DNA of 64,000 nt from Corynebacterium spheniscorum (lineage in GTDB: Bacteria; Actinomycetota; Actinomycetes; Mycobacteriales; Mycobacteriaceae). The stretch is taken from NCBI RefSeq assembly GCF_900113445.1, contig NZ_FOPJ01000002.1:54030-118029 (forward strand), read 5' to 3'. Under the pieces are notes generated by a model. It was not told the origin of the DNA. It saw nothing but the letters and a program-made list of their open reading frames with translations, and ran no database searches. A program made the translations under genes and the position numbers. Below, piece by piece: positions 36,406-45,013 of this stretch (the first letter of the stretch is position 1; each line of letters opens with the position of its first letter).

Positions 36406-36479
36406 GGTGGCTGACGGGGCTCGAACCCGCGACACCCAGGATCACAACCTGGTGCTCTACCAGCTGAACTACAGCCACC
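36406..36479 (-). tRNA. tRNA-His (GUG)
   Basis: The acceptor GTGGCTG pairs with CAGCCAC, with the extra G(-1) opposite C73 that marks tRNA-His. The anticodon stem CCAGG/CCTGG surrounds loop TTGTGAT (anticodon GTG). The T-loop is TTCGAGC. CCA is not encoded. Confidence 0.95.
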
Positions 36480-36563
36480 ATTACTGCCGAAGGATTGCTT
36501 CGCTCAGCAGCAAAGGAAACTATAGCCGAGCCCGCACGGAATGCAAAAATCCCGCGAGCTCCT

Positions 36564-37199
36564 CTAGAAAAACTCCTGGTAGCGGGCGATTGCGCCCTTA
36601 GCGGCGGCGTCGCAATCCTCGGAGCTTGGCCCCGGGTCCGCCACGATCATGGCGCGGCGGTAATACTCCAATTCCCGAATGGATTCCACAATGTCGGCTA
36701 ATGCGCGGTGCGCCATTCCCTTTTCCGGCTGCTTAAAATACACCCGCGGGAACCAGCGGCGCGCCAATTCCTTAATCGAGGACACATCCACCATGCGATA
36801 ATGCAAAGCCGCATCCAAACGCGGCATATATTCGCGAATAAACATCCGATCCGTACCAATCGAATTACCCGCCAAAGGCGCAGGATGCTCCGGATCGCAA
36901 TGGGTGGCAATTAACTCCAGCACCGCATTTTCGGCTTCCTCCAAGCTAATCGTGGAGGCTTTAATTTCCTCGGTTAATCCGCTGGAATCGTGCATATTCT
37001 GGACAAAGTCATCCATCTTCGCCAGCTCTTCATCACTGGCATGCACCACTAAATCTACGCCCTCGCCAATCACATTCAGATCGGCGTCGGTGACTATCGC
37101 AGCAATTTCCACAATGGTGTGTTCATGGATATCCAGACCGGTCATTTCCAGATCGATCCACACTAAACGATCATTCTTCGCCGCTACTTCTTCGCTCAC
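36564..37199 (-). CDS. orn: Oligoribonuclease
   Basis: A 211-aa DEDDh exonuclease that finishes RNA decay by cutting oligonucleotides of two to five bases. The motifs are Exo [21 protein letters not shown], Exo [22 protein letters not shown], and Exo [23 protein letters not shown] (the HRAxxD form). The length is slightly above E. coli Orn. It lies next to tRNA-His, with its own start and no close upstream partner. Confidence 0.96.
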   Translation of the reverse strand: MSEEVAAKNDRLVWIDLEMTGLDIHEHTIVEIAAIVTDADLNVIGEGVDLVVHASDEELAKMDDFVQNMHDSSGLTEEIKASTISLEEAENAVLELIATHCDPEHPAPLAGNSIGTDRMFIREYMPRLDAALHYRMVDVSSIKELARRWFPRVYFKQPEKGMAHRALADIVESIRELEYYRRAMIVADPGPSSEDCDAAAKGAIARYQEFF

Positions 37200-37338
37200 T
37201 TTGTGCTCCTTATTCCAACTCTTTTAATGGTGTGCTTTCTTCGAGATCCTTCGGCCCACGGCTCGCATGCATCGCACCCCCGGTGATGCTCAGCGCCGAG
37301 GGTATGCCACGCCGCATTCTTTTTTACGCGCCTAGCCC

Positions 37339-37360
37339 GAGGATCTCGGGTAAAGCACAG
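37339..37360. repeat. Copy of the interspersed dyad motif
   Basis: CCCGAG-GAT-CTCGGG (from about 37336) is followed by TAAAGCACAG. It lies between the SDR gene and orn, which share a strand. Confidence 0.55.
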
Positions 37361-37378
37361 GGGCCAAAAAGGGGGTGT

Positions 37379-38191
37379 TTATTGCCCCATCTTGCGATAA
37401 AACCAACCCATGACCGGCGATAACACCGCAGTAGGCGCCACTTGGGACACCGCATTCATCGCTTTACCTAAGGGGCCGGGCACCACGCGGCGCTTATTCT
37501 TGCGCATGGCGGTTAAAGTTTCGGCGGAACAGGATTCATAGGTGGTCCACAACATATCTGGAACGACCTTATCCACAATGGATTGTTCTTCTTCCGGAAC
37601 AATGGCTTCGCGCACCGGGCCAGGGGCCAGCAAAGTGCAATGCACACCGGTTTTCTTCAACTCATAATGCAGGGCCTCGGTAAAGGCATTAACCCCAGCT
37701 TTGGTGAACACATAGGTGGCGTTATTAGGGATCGGCATATTGCCGGCCGCGGAACCTACATTGCATAATGCGCCCTCACCGCGCGCCACCATTTGTGGCA
37801 ATACCTTATGGGTGATGCGGAAAACTGCGGTGGCATTGAGGTCGAATTGTTGGGTTTCATAATCCCAATCCTGCTTGAGGAAGGGGCCGAAGCTAGCAAT
37901 ACCGGCGGAGTTAATGACGATGCTGCATTCCTTTTCATCGAGTAACTCCAGCAGGCGATCCACCTCCTCAGCTTTCGCTAAATCGCAGGCAAAGGGGATC
38001 ACCTTAATGCCTAAACCAGCATGGGTGTTTTCCAGCTCTGCGGCGAAATCTTTCAAGATATTTTCTCGCCGGGCCACAATGATCAAGTTATAGCCCTCGG
38101 CAGCTAAATCGCGGGCCATAGCCATGCCAATGCCTTGGCTAGCGCCAGTAATCAGTGCGTACGTGTCCGGGGAGGCGTGAGGAAAACCCAT
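37379..38191 (-). CDS. Short-chain dehydrogenase/reductase
   Basis: A 270-aa NAD(P)-dependent oxidoreductase. The Rossmann motif is ALITGASQGIGMAMARDLAA, an arginine pair in IIVARREN suggests NADPH, VINSAGIASFGPF is the NAG-type motif, and YVFTKAGVNAFTEAL carries the YxxxK pair. A basic C-terminus with RKMGQ end and AVSQVAPTAVLSPVM may touch the membrane, as in the mycobacterial CmrA-like group. The substrate is unknown. It precedes orn on the same strand and follows the phosphodiesterase gene by 63 bp. Confidence 0.88.
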   Translation of the reverse strand: MGFPHASPDTYALITGASQGIGMAMARDLAAEGYNLIIVARRENILKDFAAELENTHAGLGIKVIPFACDLAKAEEVDRLLELLDEKECSIVINSAGIASFGPFLKQDWDYETQQFDLNATAVFRITHKVLPQMVARGEGALCNVGSAAGNMPIPNNATYVFTKAGVNAFTEALHYELKKTGVHCTLLAPGPVREAIVPEEEQSIVDKVVPDMLWTTYESCSAETLTAMRKNKRRVVPGPLGKAMNAVSQVAPTAVLSPVMGWFYRKMGQ

Positions 38192-38254
38192 GGTGGAAGC
38201 AACAATGCCTTTCGCTTTTTGGGGTGTCGTGCTCTTCAGAGTACCTGCTTGAAC

Positions 38255-39136
38255 TCAAGCGCAGGCGGGTTGGTAGGCAGCCGGAAGCTCCATGCCGCGC
38301 TCTTTCATCACCTGCCGAAGCAAAGTGGGGAAGTCCGTGATGAGCCCATCGACACCCCAATCCATCAGCCGATTCATCCGCGCGGCATCATTAACCGTCC
38401 AGGGCAGCACAATAAGGCCCAGGTCACGGGCACGCTGGATATACCTCGGGCCGCTGATCAGCTGGTGATCCGGGGAGACATAATCAGCACCTAGATCCGC
38501 AATCGCCTGGAGCACATCCGGGCCAAACTTCGCAGGGGCAATCCAGGGGGTGCCCTCGAACCACGTGGAGGCATCATAAAGCGCGGCGGTGGGCATGGTG
38601 GGGAAGCGCTTTTTTACCAGCGGTAGGGAACGCCAATCAAAGCTTTGGATAATCACGCGGTCTTCAACCCCGGCGGTTTCCACCGCATCTAAAATGGCAT
38701 CCACGAATTCCTGGGGGCTTGCGGAACGCTCTGGGGTATCGGCCTCGATCTTGGTTTCAATATTGAACAGCACCCGGGAGTTATAGGAGGCACACAGCGT
38801 AAACACCTCCGGGAGGGTAGCCATGCGGTTTTTCGGCGGAATTTCTTGATCCGGGAAGGCCTCAAGCTTCACATCGCAGGCGAGGGTGCGCAGCTGTTTT
38901 AAGGTGAGCTCATGAACATCGCGGCCCACATAATTCCCGGTGGTGTCGCGGCATTTCTCAGCCTGGATTTCCGGGTCGTGCCACACCATGGGCACCCCAT
39001 CTTTGGAGAGCACAATGTCGAGCTCTAAGGTGCTGACCCCGAGTTCTAGAGACTTTTGAAAAGCCAGAAGGGATTCCTCATAGGTTTCCCCGCGGCCGCC
39101 GCGGTGGGATTGGAGATCAAAGTCCGGGAAGATCAT
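38255..39136 (-). CDS. Glycerophosphodiester phosphodiesterase
   Basis: A 293-aa GDPD-fold enzyme that splits glycerophosphodiesters to glycerol-3-phosphate and an alcohol. The motifs are LQSHRGGRGETYEESLLAFQ with the two catalytic histidines completed by VPMVWHDPEIQ; TLELDIVLSKDG carries the metal ligands. RVLFNIETKIEAD and GVDGLITDFPTLLRQ are also typical. There is no signal peptide, so it acts in the cytoplasm. The start ATG 39136 has AGGA about 18 bases upstream. Confidence 0.92.
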   Translation of the reverse strand: MIFPDFDLQSHRGGRGETYEESLLAFQKSLELGVSTLELDIVLSKDGVPMVWHDPEIQAEKCRDTTGNYVGRDVHELTLKQLRTLACDVKLEAFPDQEIPPKNRMATLPEVFTLCASYNSRVLFNIETKIEADTPERSASPQEFVDAILDAVETAGVEDRVIIQSFDWRSLPLVKKRFPTMPTAALYDASTWFEGTPWIAPAKFGPDVLQAIADLGADYVSPDHQLISGPRYIQRARDLGLIVLPWTVNDAARMNRLMDWGVDGLITDFPTLLRQVMKERGMELPAAYQPACA

Positions 39137-39164
39137 GATGTTCTAGGTGTTCCTTATATAAGGC

Positions 39165-39246
39165 GAGGCCATGTAGGCCGGGTGCGTTGCAGGCGAGTGC
39201 ATTGCAGGCGGGCCATGTAGGCCGAGTGCGTTGAAGCCGAGTGCGG
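39165..39246. repeat. Imperfect direct repeats upstream of the phosphodiesterase gene
   Basis: GCCATGTAGGCCGGGTGCG and GCCATGTAGGCCGAGTGCG lie about 40 bases apart, with further GTTGCAGGCGAGTGC-type fragments between them and GCCGAGTGCG again at the end. The repeats are short and the role is unknown. Confidence 0.6.
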
Positions 39247-39328
39247 AAAAGAAAAGCGACGCATGCGCACAAAACGAAGCTCTTAAAGCAAAGCTTGTGG
39301 AGCAAAGCTTGTGCGGTGCATGCGTCGC
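39247..39328 (-). terminator. Long-stem terminator after the small membrane gene
   Basis: GCGACGCATGC (39256-39266) matches GCATGCGTCGC (39318-39328) exactly, and the minus strand continues TTTTCTTTT. Within the loop AAAGCTTGTG occurs twice. Confidence 0.85.
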
Positions 39329-39348
39329 CTTCTAGCGAGAGGTGTGTA

Positions 39349-39546
39349 TTACTCGCCCTTGATCTTCGACATGGCGGTCTTCTTGGCCTTCTCGAGGGCC
39401 TCCGGGTTGGACTCGAAGTACTTATAACCCAAGAAACCAGCGCCACCGATCAGGGCAATCGGGGCGAGTAGGGCGGTAATCAGCTTGAAGACCAGGCCGA
39501 TCAGCCAGCCGATGAGCCTAAAGGGGAGAGTCAGAATCTTCATCAT
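39349..39546 (-). CDS. Small membrane protein
   Basis: A 65-aa protein with two adjacent hydrophobic segments (LIGWLIGLVFKLITALLAPI and ALIGGAGFLGYKYF) and a basic C-terminus ending KKTAMSKIKGE. It begins MMKILTLPF, and either methionine may be used. A strong terminator follows, so it is a discrete expressed gene. The function is unknown. Confidence 0.72.
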   Translation of the reverse strand: MMKILTLPFRLIGWLIGLVFKLITALLAPIALIGGAGFLGYKYFESNPEALEKAKKTAMSKIKGE

Positions 39547-39673
39547 GGTTGAGGTGCCTTAGGGCCTTTCTTAAACAGACAACAATTCATGCCACAGCCC
39601 CTGCACAGTTCCGTTGGCAGGGCAGCCACGTGAGCAGGGCAGTGGGGCATCTGTCTTTAAGGGTACCGCGTTC

Positions 39674-41317
39674 TTAAGAGCGATAAACCGGCTTGCCACC
39701 CAACCAGGTCTCTAGCACCTGAATCTTCGAGATCTCATCTTCGGGAACTTCCAGCGGATCATCGGCGAGGATCACCAGATCCGCGAACTTCCCAGGGCTT
39801 AGTGACCCAACTTCATGCTCAGAGAAAATCTGCCATGCTGCATCAATGGTTTCCGCACGCAGCGCCGCCATCCGGCTAGTGCGCTGCTCTGGGCCTAAAA
39901 TTTTTCCACTCGGGGCGCGCCGGGTTACGGCTGCTTCAATATTGCCCAGGGGGAATTCCGGGGTAACCGGCGGATCATTATGCAAGGAGAAAGGCATGCC
40001 CACTTCTTCTGCGGTACCGGCCGGGGTCCATAGGTTGGCGCGTTCCCCGAAGAGTTCTAGGAGCACATCGCCGTAGTACTGGATATGGGCCACGAAGAAG
40101 GAGATTGCCACACCGAGCTTGTGGGCGCGGCGAACCTGGTCTGGGGTGATGGTGCCGCAATGCTCCATGCGCAGGCGACCATCAGTGCGGCCGAATTCTT
40201 CTTGGATCTCTTCAAACACATCCAAGACCATGTCCACGGCAATATCGCCGTGCACGTGGCAAGCCATTTGCCAGCCATTGGCGAAGTGTTCGCGGCAGAT
40301 GCTGCTGAGCTGATCGCGGGTGTAATTCGAGCAACCCTTATGGCCCGGCTCAATACCAATAGAGCGGGTGGCTTCGGAGTCTTCATAGCCGAAGCTGGTC
40401 TCAATATTGCCTACCCAGGGCGAACCGTCGGTCCACACCTTCATGCCGACCTGGCGGAAGATCTCCGGATCACAGGCCGCTGCTTGGGCTTCCTCAACGG
40501 GTGGGACATTCTCACGGAGCCCGGACATCTCGTAGGCGCGCATCCGCACAATGGCTTTGCCAGCGCCGACGTACTTTTCCATCATGGCGTAGTTATCGGG
40601 GTGGAAAGCGAGATCACCAGTGGTGGTAACTCCCACCTTGCTAATGCGGTTGAGCTCATGGTCGAGGAATTCGTCGAAGCGATCTTCGGTGACTTCCATG
40701 GCCGGTCCCATCAGGATCATCGAAGCTGGGATCTCTAGGGCTTCGCCGGTGGGGTTGCCTTGATCATCGCGAATATATTCCGAGGCTCCGGGGTTGGCGG
40801 TTGCCTTATTAATACCTAGGCGTTTTAAGGCAGCATCATTGGCCCAGGACTTGTGCGCGGAATAGTGCATCACCGAAAGCGGAACGGTGGGGGATAGCTC
40901 GGTGAGGAAAGCCCCGGAGATCTCCGGAAGGTCGGGCAGTAGAAGTGGATCCCAACCGAAGGCGGTCACCCAGGCATCGGGATCTCCGCTGGCTTCGGCT
41001 TCTGCAACGCCTTCGCGTAGCGCTGCGAGTACACCTTCGGCGCTATGACGGATGGCGGCACGAATATCAATGGAATCGGGGCCGATGAAGGCCATCTCGG
41101 AGGTGGGGTGTCCGTGGGCTTCGACGAAACCAGGTAGCAGAACTTTGCCGCTTAGATCAACGACCTCAGTGTTTTCATCCGCGAGTGCTTCGATTTCAGC
41201 GCGGGTGCCTACAGCCAGGATCTTATTGTTTTCGAGGGCGATGGCTTCGGCGTTGGGGTGTTGATCATCCATGGTGTGGATGCGCCGGGCGTTAAGGAAA
41301 ATAGTGGTGGCAGCCAT
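39674..41317 (-). CDS. YtcJ-like metal-dependent amidohydrolase
   Basis: A 547-aa enzyme. The metal site is VEAHGHPTSEM (HxH), later ligands lie in ACHVHGDIAVDMVLDV and RMEHCGTITPDQ, and the final Asp in SLHNDPPVTPEFPLG. The C-terminal SLSPGKFADLVILADDPLEV is the composite-domain signature of imidazolonepropionase-like hydrolases. It splits C-N bonds in unknown amides or formamides. The MFS gene lies 36 bp upstream on the same strand, so uptake and breakdown of one compound is likely. Confidence 0.87.
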   Translation of the reverse strand: MAATTIFLNARRIHTMDDQHPNAEAIALENNKILAVGTRAEIEALADENTEVVDLSGKVLLPGFVEAHGHPTSEMAFIGPDSIDIRAAIRHSAEGVLAALREGVAEAEASGDPDAWVTAFGWDPLLLPDLPEISGAFLTELSPTVPLSVMHYSAHKSWANDAALKRLGINKATANPGASEYIRDDQGNPTGEALEIPASMILMGPAMEVTEDRFDEFLDHELNRISKVGVTTTGDLAFHPDNYAMMEKYVGAGKAIVRMRAYEMSGLRENVPPVEEAQAAACDPEIFRQVGMKVWTDGSPWVGNIETSFGYEDSEATRSIGIEPGHKGCSNYTRDQLSSICREHFANGWQMACHVHGDIAVDMVLDVFEEIQEEFGRTDGRLRMEHCGTITPDQVRRAHKLGVAISFFVAHIQYYGDVLLELFGERANLWTPAGTAEEVGMPFSLHNDPPVTPEFPLGNIEAAVTRRAPSGKILGPEQRTSRMAALRAETIDAAWQIFSEHEVGSLSPGKFADLVILADDPLEVPEDEISKIQVLETWLGGKPVYRS

Positions 41318-41353
41318 GGTGAGGGGAGAGTTCCTTTCTGAGCGAGCGGGGTC

Positions 41354-42826
41354 TTAAGCGACTTCGGCTTTGTCGGCGTTGCGAGGGCGCATCAACAGGT
41401 AGATGAGCACAGTGGCAAAGAGGAAGAAGAGGGCTTGAAGGCCCAGGCCCATGGAGTAGGCGTGCGTGGTGAGTTCGGGGCCATCCATGAAGATGGCAGC
41501 TAGCGGACCAGCGAGGGCGAAGCCCAACCCGAAACCGAATTGGCCAACCGCGGGTTTTACAGCACCCACTGCGCCAAGCTTGTCCTGCGGGGCGGAGCCC
41601 ATAATCACTGCAGATTGGGGGTTTTGCATCCACATGACGGCGAAGCCAACGACGATCATGCTGATAAGCGGCAGCACAATATCGTGCGGGTCGCGCAGGA
41701 GCATTTGCAGCGCCAGACCAGCCCCGCAGAGCAGCAGCCCAGAGGTGAACATGCCGCGGTTACTAATCCCGAAGCGAGTTTGGGCGGCACCTGCAGCTAG
41801 CGCGCCAATGATCATGCCGACATAGAGCACCGCCACAATGACCGATACCGTGGCGGCGGGCACGCCATGCGGGATAGCAAGTGCGGGGTATTGACCAAGC
41901 AAGGTGGCATCCGCCCAGTTGAACAGCACTCCACCTAAGCAAGCAGCCATAAAGGCCGGAATTTTGAAGAGCTCCACCGGGAAGGCGGGGGTAGGGGTGT
42001 GCATCTCCCAGCGGGCGAAGACCCCTAGGATGATGGCGGCCAGGATCAAGCCACCCCACACCAAGGGGTGGGACCAGCCCAGTACAGAGGCACGGCCAAT
42101 GGAATAGACCAGGCACACCATGCCGATGGCAGCCAGGATGACACCCGGGGTGTCAAACTTGCCGACCTGCAGGGCGCGGTTTTCCGGCAGCACCACGGCC
42201 GCAACCAGGGTCATGATCAGACAGAGCGCGCCGACCACCAGGTAGGTGAAACGCCAACCGAAAAGACCTTGGATGGTTCCGGATACTGCGGTGGCGCACA
42301 CAATCAAGGTGGCGCCGGTGCCGAAGAACATGCCGAAGGCTTTGGGGAGGTGCCGTGGTTGGTGCAGGGTCGGCAGGAAAGCCAGGCACATGGCGAAGGA
42401 CATGGCGGTGGCAATGCCGGTGACCGCACGCCCCAACGCGAACGTCCACGCATTCATCGATAGCGCAGTGATCAGCGAACCAAGCGCCATTCCGGTGGTA
42501 CCGATGAGAAGGCCCTTCCGGCGACCGAGGCGATCACCAATCGAGCCGACACCGAGCATGCTGGCAGAAAGCAAGATGGTGCCTAGGGACTTGAGGAAGG
42601 AAGCAGTTGAGGGACTCATCCCGAGTGCTTGCGCGGCCGCTGGCATAGCCACGGAATGCAAGGAAGGGTCCACGCCCTGGAGGCCACTGGTCACGGCAAC
42701 GCACATGGTGGCAACGAGGACAGGATTTTTGAAGCGCCCGTGGTGTGCCTTCCACTCCTGGGGAGTGGGGGTATCGGGCAGGGTAGGGCTCATTGCAGAG
42801 CGCGACTTTTGAAGAGGAGTGGTCAT
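41354..42826 (-). CDS. MFS transporter
   Basis: A 490-aa protein with about 14 membrane segments: VLVATMCVAVTSGLQGVDPS near the start, the MFS loop GSIGDRLGRRKGLLIGT, and a C-terminal LQALFFLFATVLIYLLMRPR. The start ATG 42826 has AGGA upstream; the open frame continues to 42925 without support. It sits in one operon with the amidohydrolase, which suggests import of that enzyme's substrate, although DHA2-type exporters look similar. Confidence 0.87.
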   Translation of the reverse strand: MTTPLQKSRSAMSPTLPDTPTPQEWKAHHGRFKNPVLVATMCVAVTSGLQGVDPSLHSVAMPAAAQALGMSPSTASFLKSLGTILLSASMLGVGSIGDRLGRRKGLLIGTTGMALGSLITALSMNAWTFALGRAVTGIATAMSFAMCLAFLPTLHQPRHLPKAFGMFFGTGATLIVCATAVSGTIQGLFGWRFTYLVVGALCLIMTLVAAVVLPENRALQVGKFDTPGVILAAIGMVCLVYSIGRASVLGWSHPLVWGGLILAAIILGVFARWEMHTPTPAFPVELFKIPAFMAACLGGVLFNWADATLLGQYPALAIPHGVPAATVSVIVAVLYVGMIIGALAAGAAQTRFGISNRGMFTSGLLLCGAGLALQMLLRDPHDIVLPLISMIVVGFAVMWMQNPQSAVIMGSAPQDKLGAVGAVKPAVGQFGFGLGFALAGPLAAIFMDGPELTTHAYSMGLGLQALFFLFATVLIYLLMRPRNADKAEVA

Positions 42827-43335
42827 ATACGATCCTGGAGAATTCTGGGTTAAGGACCTCCACAGGTCGCCTGATTCGGCCTTAGTGGGTGCTAATCGTA
42901 TATCACTTTCTATGTGGCAGCTCACATCGAATGCAAGATTGTGCGCCAGCTTATGTGAGAAATTACCCCCAGAAAATTAACCCCGTCAGGCTTGGATGCT
43001 TGTTTGGTATTACTAAGGAAAGTGACTTTCGCTTAGCGTCGCTAGCTGCCGAGCCAGGGTACACGGCGCTATGCAACCGCCGAAAAAAATCCCCCGGCCA
43101 CCCCAATAGACCCCATCAATGAATAAAGCCCGCCAGGCTGTCACCTGACGGACTTCACTTATTACCCATCAACAACCCCCGGGGAAAGCACGGAAATAGG
43201 TTTTACCTTCATCCGACACAGCACGCACAACAGCACGCGCGTGTGCTGCCTAACCAATTCTCCCGGACCCAGGTCGCATCAGTACGTGCCTCTGCGACAT
43301 TGCTATCTTGCGCTTCCCAGGAATGCGAAGGGGAG
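42827..43335. other. Low-GC spacer upstream of the MFS gene
   Basis: About 500 bases with no gene I can support. The left part holds the MFS promoter. At 43129-43152 CCGCCAGG-CTGTCA-CCTGACGG forms an imperfect hairpin followed on the minus strand by GGGCTTTATT, a likely terminator for the small-gene cluster. CCCCCGGGGAAAGCAC near 43176 resembles the interspersed motif. Confidence 0.5.
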
Positions 43336-43539
43336 CTATTTTTGGGCTTCTTCCGTCTGTGCGCTGTTGCGTTTATTACTAGGGAGTCTAAGCAGGCAGT
43401 TTGCCGAAAGGCCAAGGCCGGTTAATACACACCAAAGAAGCCGGGTGCTCTCGTGCCCCATGTCGAAAAACTCCGCCACGAGATAAAATACTAAGGCTGG
43501 CAATACCAGTATTGCTGTGTATAACAGGAACCTTTTCAT
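43336..43539 (-). CDS. Small membrane protein, possible immunity protein
   Basis: A 67-aa protein with two membrane segments (FLLYTAILVLPALVFYLVAE and LLWCVLTGLGLSANCLL) and a polar, basic end. It begins 12 bases after the stop of the secreted Cys/Gly-rich protein gene. Size, topology and position are those of bacteriocin immunity proteins; this is inference and no family match is claimed. Confidence 0.55.
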   Translation of the reverse strand: MKRFLLYTAILVLPALVFYLVAEFFDMGHESTRLLWCVLTGLGLSANCLLRLPSNKRNSAQTEEAQK

Positions 43540-43551
43540 TGTGCTTTGACC

Positions 43552-44214
43552 CTAGCAGTATCGATTCCAGTCAATATGAGTACCGCTTGCACTATATGCG
43601 ATAGTACATGCCACCATGAGAATTGGTCCGCCAAGACCGCAATAGAATCCACCGAGTACCGCTGCGGTGCCTGCCCCGACATAGCTCTTCCAGCAGGGTC
43701 CTGTTAGAAGTGACGGAAAGTTATCGTACTTATCGGCTTCGTCCTGTGGCACAACTTCCGGCGAACCTGTAGATGGATGGAGTAGGAGCGCTTTTCCCTC
43801 GAGATTCGTTGCTATTTCTTGCACGGCGACCGTAGGGGTGCTAGCTGCAAGACGCTGCATGTCTTCCATTGGAAAAGCAGAGTACTTATTAAAGTATTCG
43901 ACTAGCGCTGGAGAATTTTCGATGATGGAAATGTTTTCCTGATACTTACCGGGATCTTTCGCAATCTCTGCTTGTAGATCGAAAGTTTCGTACTCCTCCT
44001 GCGCAGCGTCTAGAATTTTCTGTTTCTCACTTTTAGTTTCTGAACTGTTCTGCGAGCATGTCTTGTTCTGATCGACGGGCTGGGCGAGAGAGCTGCTCGA
44101 GAAGGCGGGAAGCAATGCGGAGCTAGACGATTGGGCTGCGGCAGTAGTTGGGAGGAATGCGATCAGGCAGGCTGCGCCTGCAGTGATCACTGACTTACCT
44201 TTTAGAATGCGCAT
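43552..44214 (-). CDS. Secreted protein with Cys/Gly-rich C-terminus, bacteriocin-like
   Basis: A 220-aa protein. Residues 1-27 are a Sec signal (RILKGKSVITAGAACLIAFL, cleavage after TAAA). A polar, charged middle of about 140 residues follows, then a sharp change to a hydrophobic, Gly/Ala-rich C-terminus from about residue 171: GPCWKSYVGAGTAAVLGGFY, CGLGGPILMVACTIAYSASG, ending HIDWNRYC, with four cysteines. A long propeptide and a Cys-bearing hydrophobic end resemble halocin C8-like or other pediocin-unlike bacteriocin precursors. An ideal ribosome site (AAGGAG, 4 bases before ATG) supports expression. No maturation or export gene is adjacent. Confidence 0.6.
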   Translation of the reverse strand: MRILKGKSVITAGAACLIAFLPTTAAAQSSSSALLPAFSSSSLAQPVDQNKTCSQNSSETKSEKQKILDAAQEEYETFDLQAEIAKDPGKYQENISIIENSPALVEYFNKYSAFPMEDMQRLAASTPTVAVQEIATNLEGKALLLHPSTGSPEVVPQDEADKYDNFPSLLTGPCWKSYVGAGTAAVLGGFYCGLGGPILMVACTIAYSASGTHIDWNRYC

Positions 44215-44267
44215 TTTACTCCTTGTAGTAGGTATGTCAGAGGATCTAATCGCGTAATTTTTGATCC

Positions 44268-44531
44268 CTATTGGCCTGTTACCAGGTCCAATTTCTGCAG
44301 GACAGAGCGATTTCCTGCAACTTGCCTTAACGCTCTGAATGTGAAGTGTACTCCGCGCTGTGGTGGGCAGTAAATCACACCACCTTTACCGATGTTGTAG
44401 CACTCGATATCGTCTGAAGTGGGGCCGTTGGGAAGTGGAGCGGCGGCCTGTATGGATGATCTATCTAGTGGCTGGGATGGTGTCGAGGGCAGGGTTGCTG
44501 GCCTGGTGAGGTGACGGGGTATGGAGTACAT
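44268..44531 (-). CDS. Small protein of unknown function in the same cluster
   Basis: An 87-aa protein. The N-terminal 40 residues are Pro/Ser/Thr-rich; then DDIECYNIGKGGVIYCPPQR with two cysteines and a basic HFTFRALRQVAGNRS. No signal or membrane segment is clear, and the ATG at 44531 lacks a near ribosome site (GGGGAGG lies about 25 bases upstream). It is the weakest member of the cluster. Confidence 0.35.
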   Translation of the reverse strand: MYSIPRHLTRPATLPSTPSQPLDRSSIQAAAPLPNGPTSDDIECYNIGKGGVIYCPPQRGVHFTFRALRQVAGNRSVLQKLDLVTGQ

Positions 44532-44585
44532 TTTGCTACTTAATCCGACTTATCGGTGTCCTCCCCAGATAACCCTGCTGAATAA

Positions 44586-44795
44586 TTAGGCCCCTTTTGC
44601 GCGCCAAAAGAAGAACGCTGCAGCCGGGAATGCCACTGCGGCAAGTCCCCACAGTGGCAGCGCAGCCCCTGCTACCGGCACGGATGTCGCAAGTAGCGGC
44701 GACACTCCACCGGCGGTTAAGGCGGCAACGCCGAGCTTGCGGTCCTGTTCCTTTTGATCCATATTGCTCACGTTATTGTCCACAGTGATGTTCAC
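44586..44795 (-). CDS. Small two-helix membrane protein
   Basis: A 69-aa protein from GTG 44795 (or 58 aa from ATG 44762, MDQKEQDRKLG). A hydrophobic Ala/Gly/Pro-rich region (VAALTAGGVSPLLATSVPVA, then LPLWGLAAVAFPAAAFFFW) ends in RAKGA. GGGAAAGG precedes the start. It is the first gene of the minus-strand small-gene cluster. No family is recognised. Confidence 0.5.
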   Translation of the reverse strand: MNITVDNNVSNMDQKEQDRKLGVAALTAGGVSPLLATSVPVAGAALPLWGLAAVAFPAAAFFFWRAKGA

Positions 44796-45013
44796 CTTTC
44801 CCTATGCACTAGCCGTATATCGGGGTTTTAAAAAAGCGGCTAACCACAGTATGTCGTGGTCACGTATCTTCCGATGCTAGGGAGATTCCACGCGCTAAAC
44901 AAGGGTTTAGGGGTAATTCTGTGGACTTCGCCGCTCGCAGAGGCGCGATGTTAGTCCCCATATGGGGGTATCGCCGCCCACAACGTTGGGACCCACCCCA
45001 ACAGCCCGACCGA
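44796..45013. promoter_or_regulatory. Promoter region of the small-gene cluster
   Basis: The 12-bp palindrome CCCCATATGGGG (44956-44967) continues as GGTATC, like the G-tract dyads near 35811. AT-rich sequence around 44820-44840 could hold the promoter. Nothing else is identified. Confidence 0.4.

Noticed and set aside
42889..43122. 77-aa plus-strand frame upstream of the MFS gene
   Set aside because: It has no ribosome site or domain, and it begins only 63 bp before the divergent start of the MFS gene, where promoter sequence is expected.
43209..43415. 68-aa minus-strand frame with a CCCACC end
   Set aside because: It overlaps the better-supported 67-aa membrane protein in another frame and lacks a ribosome site.
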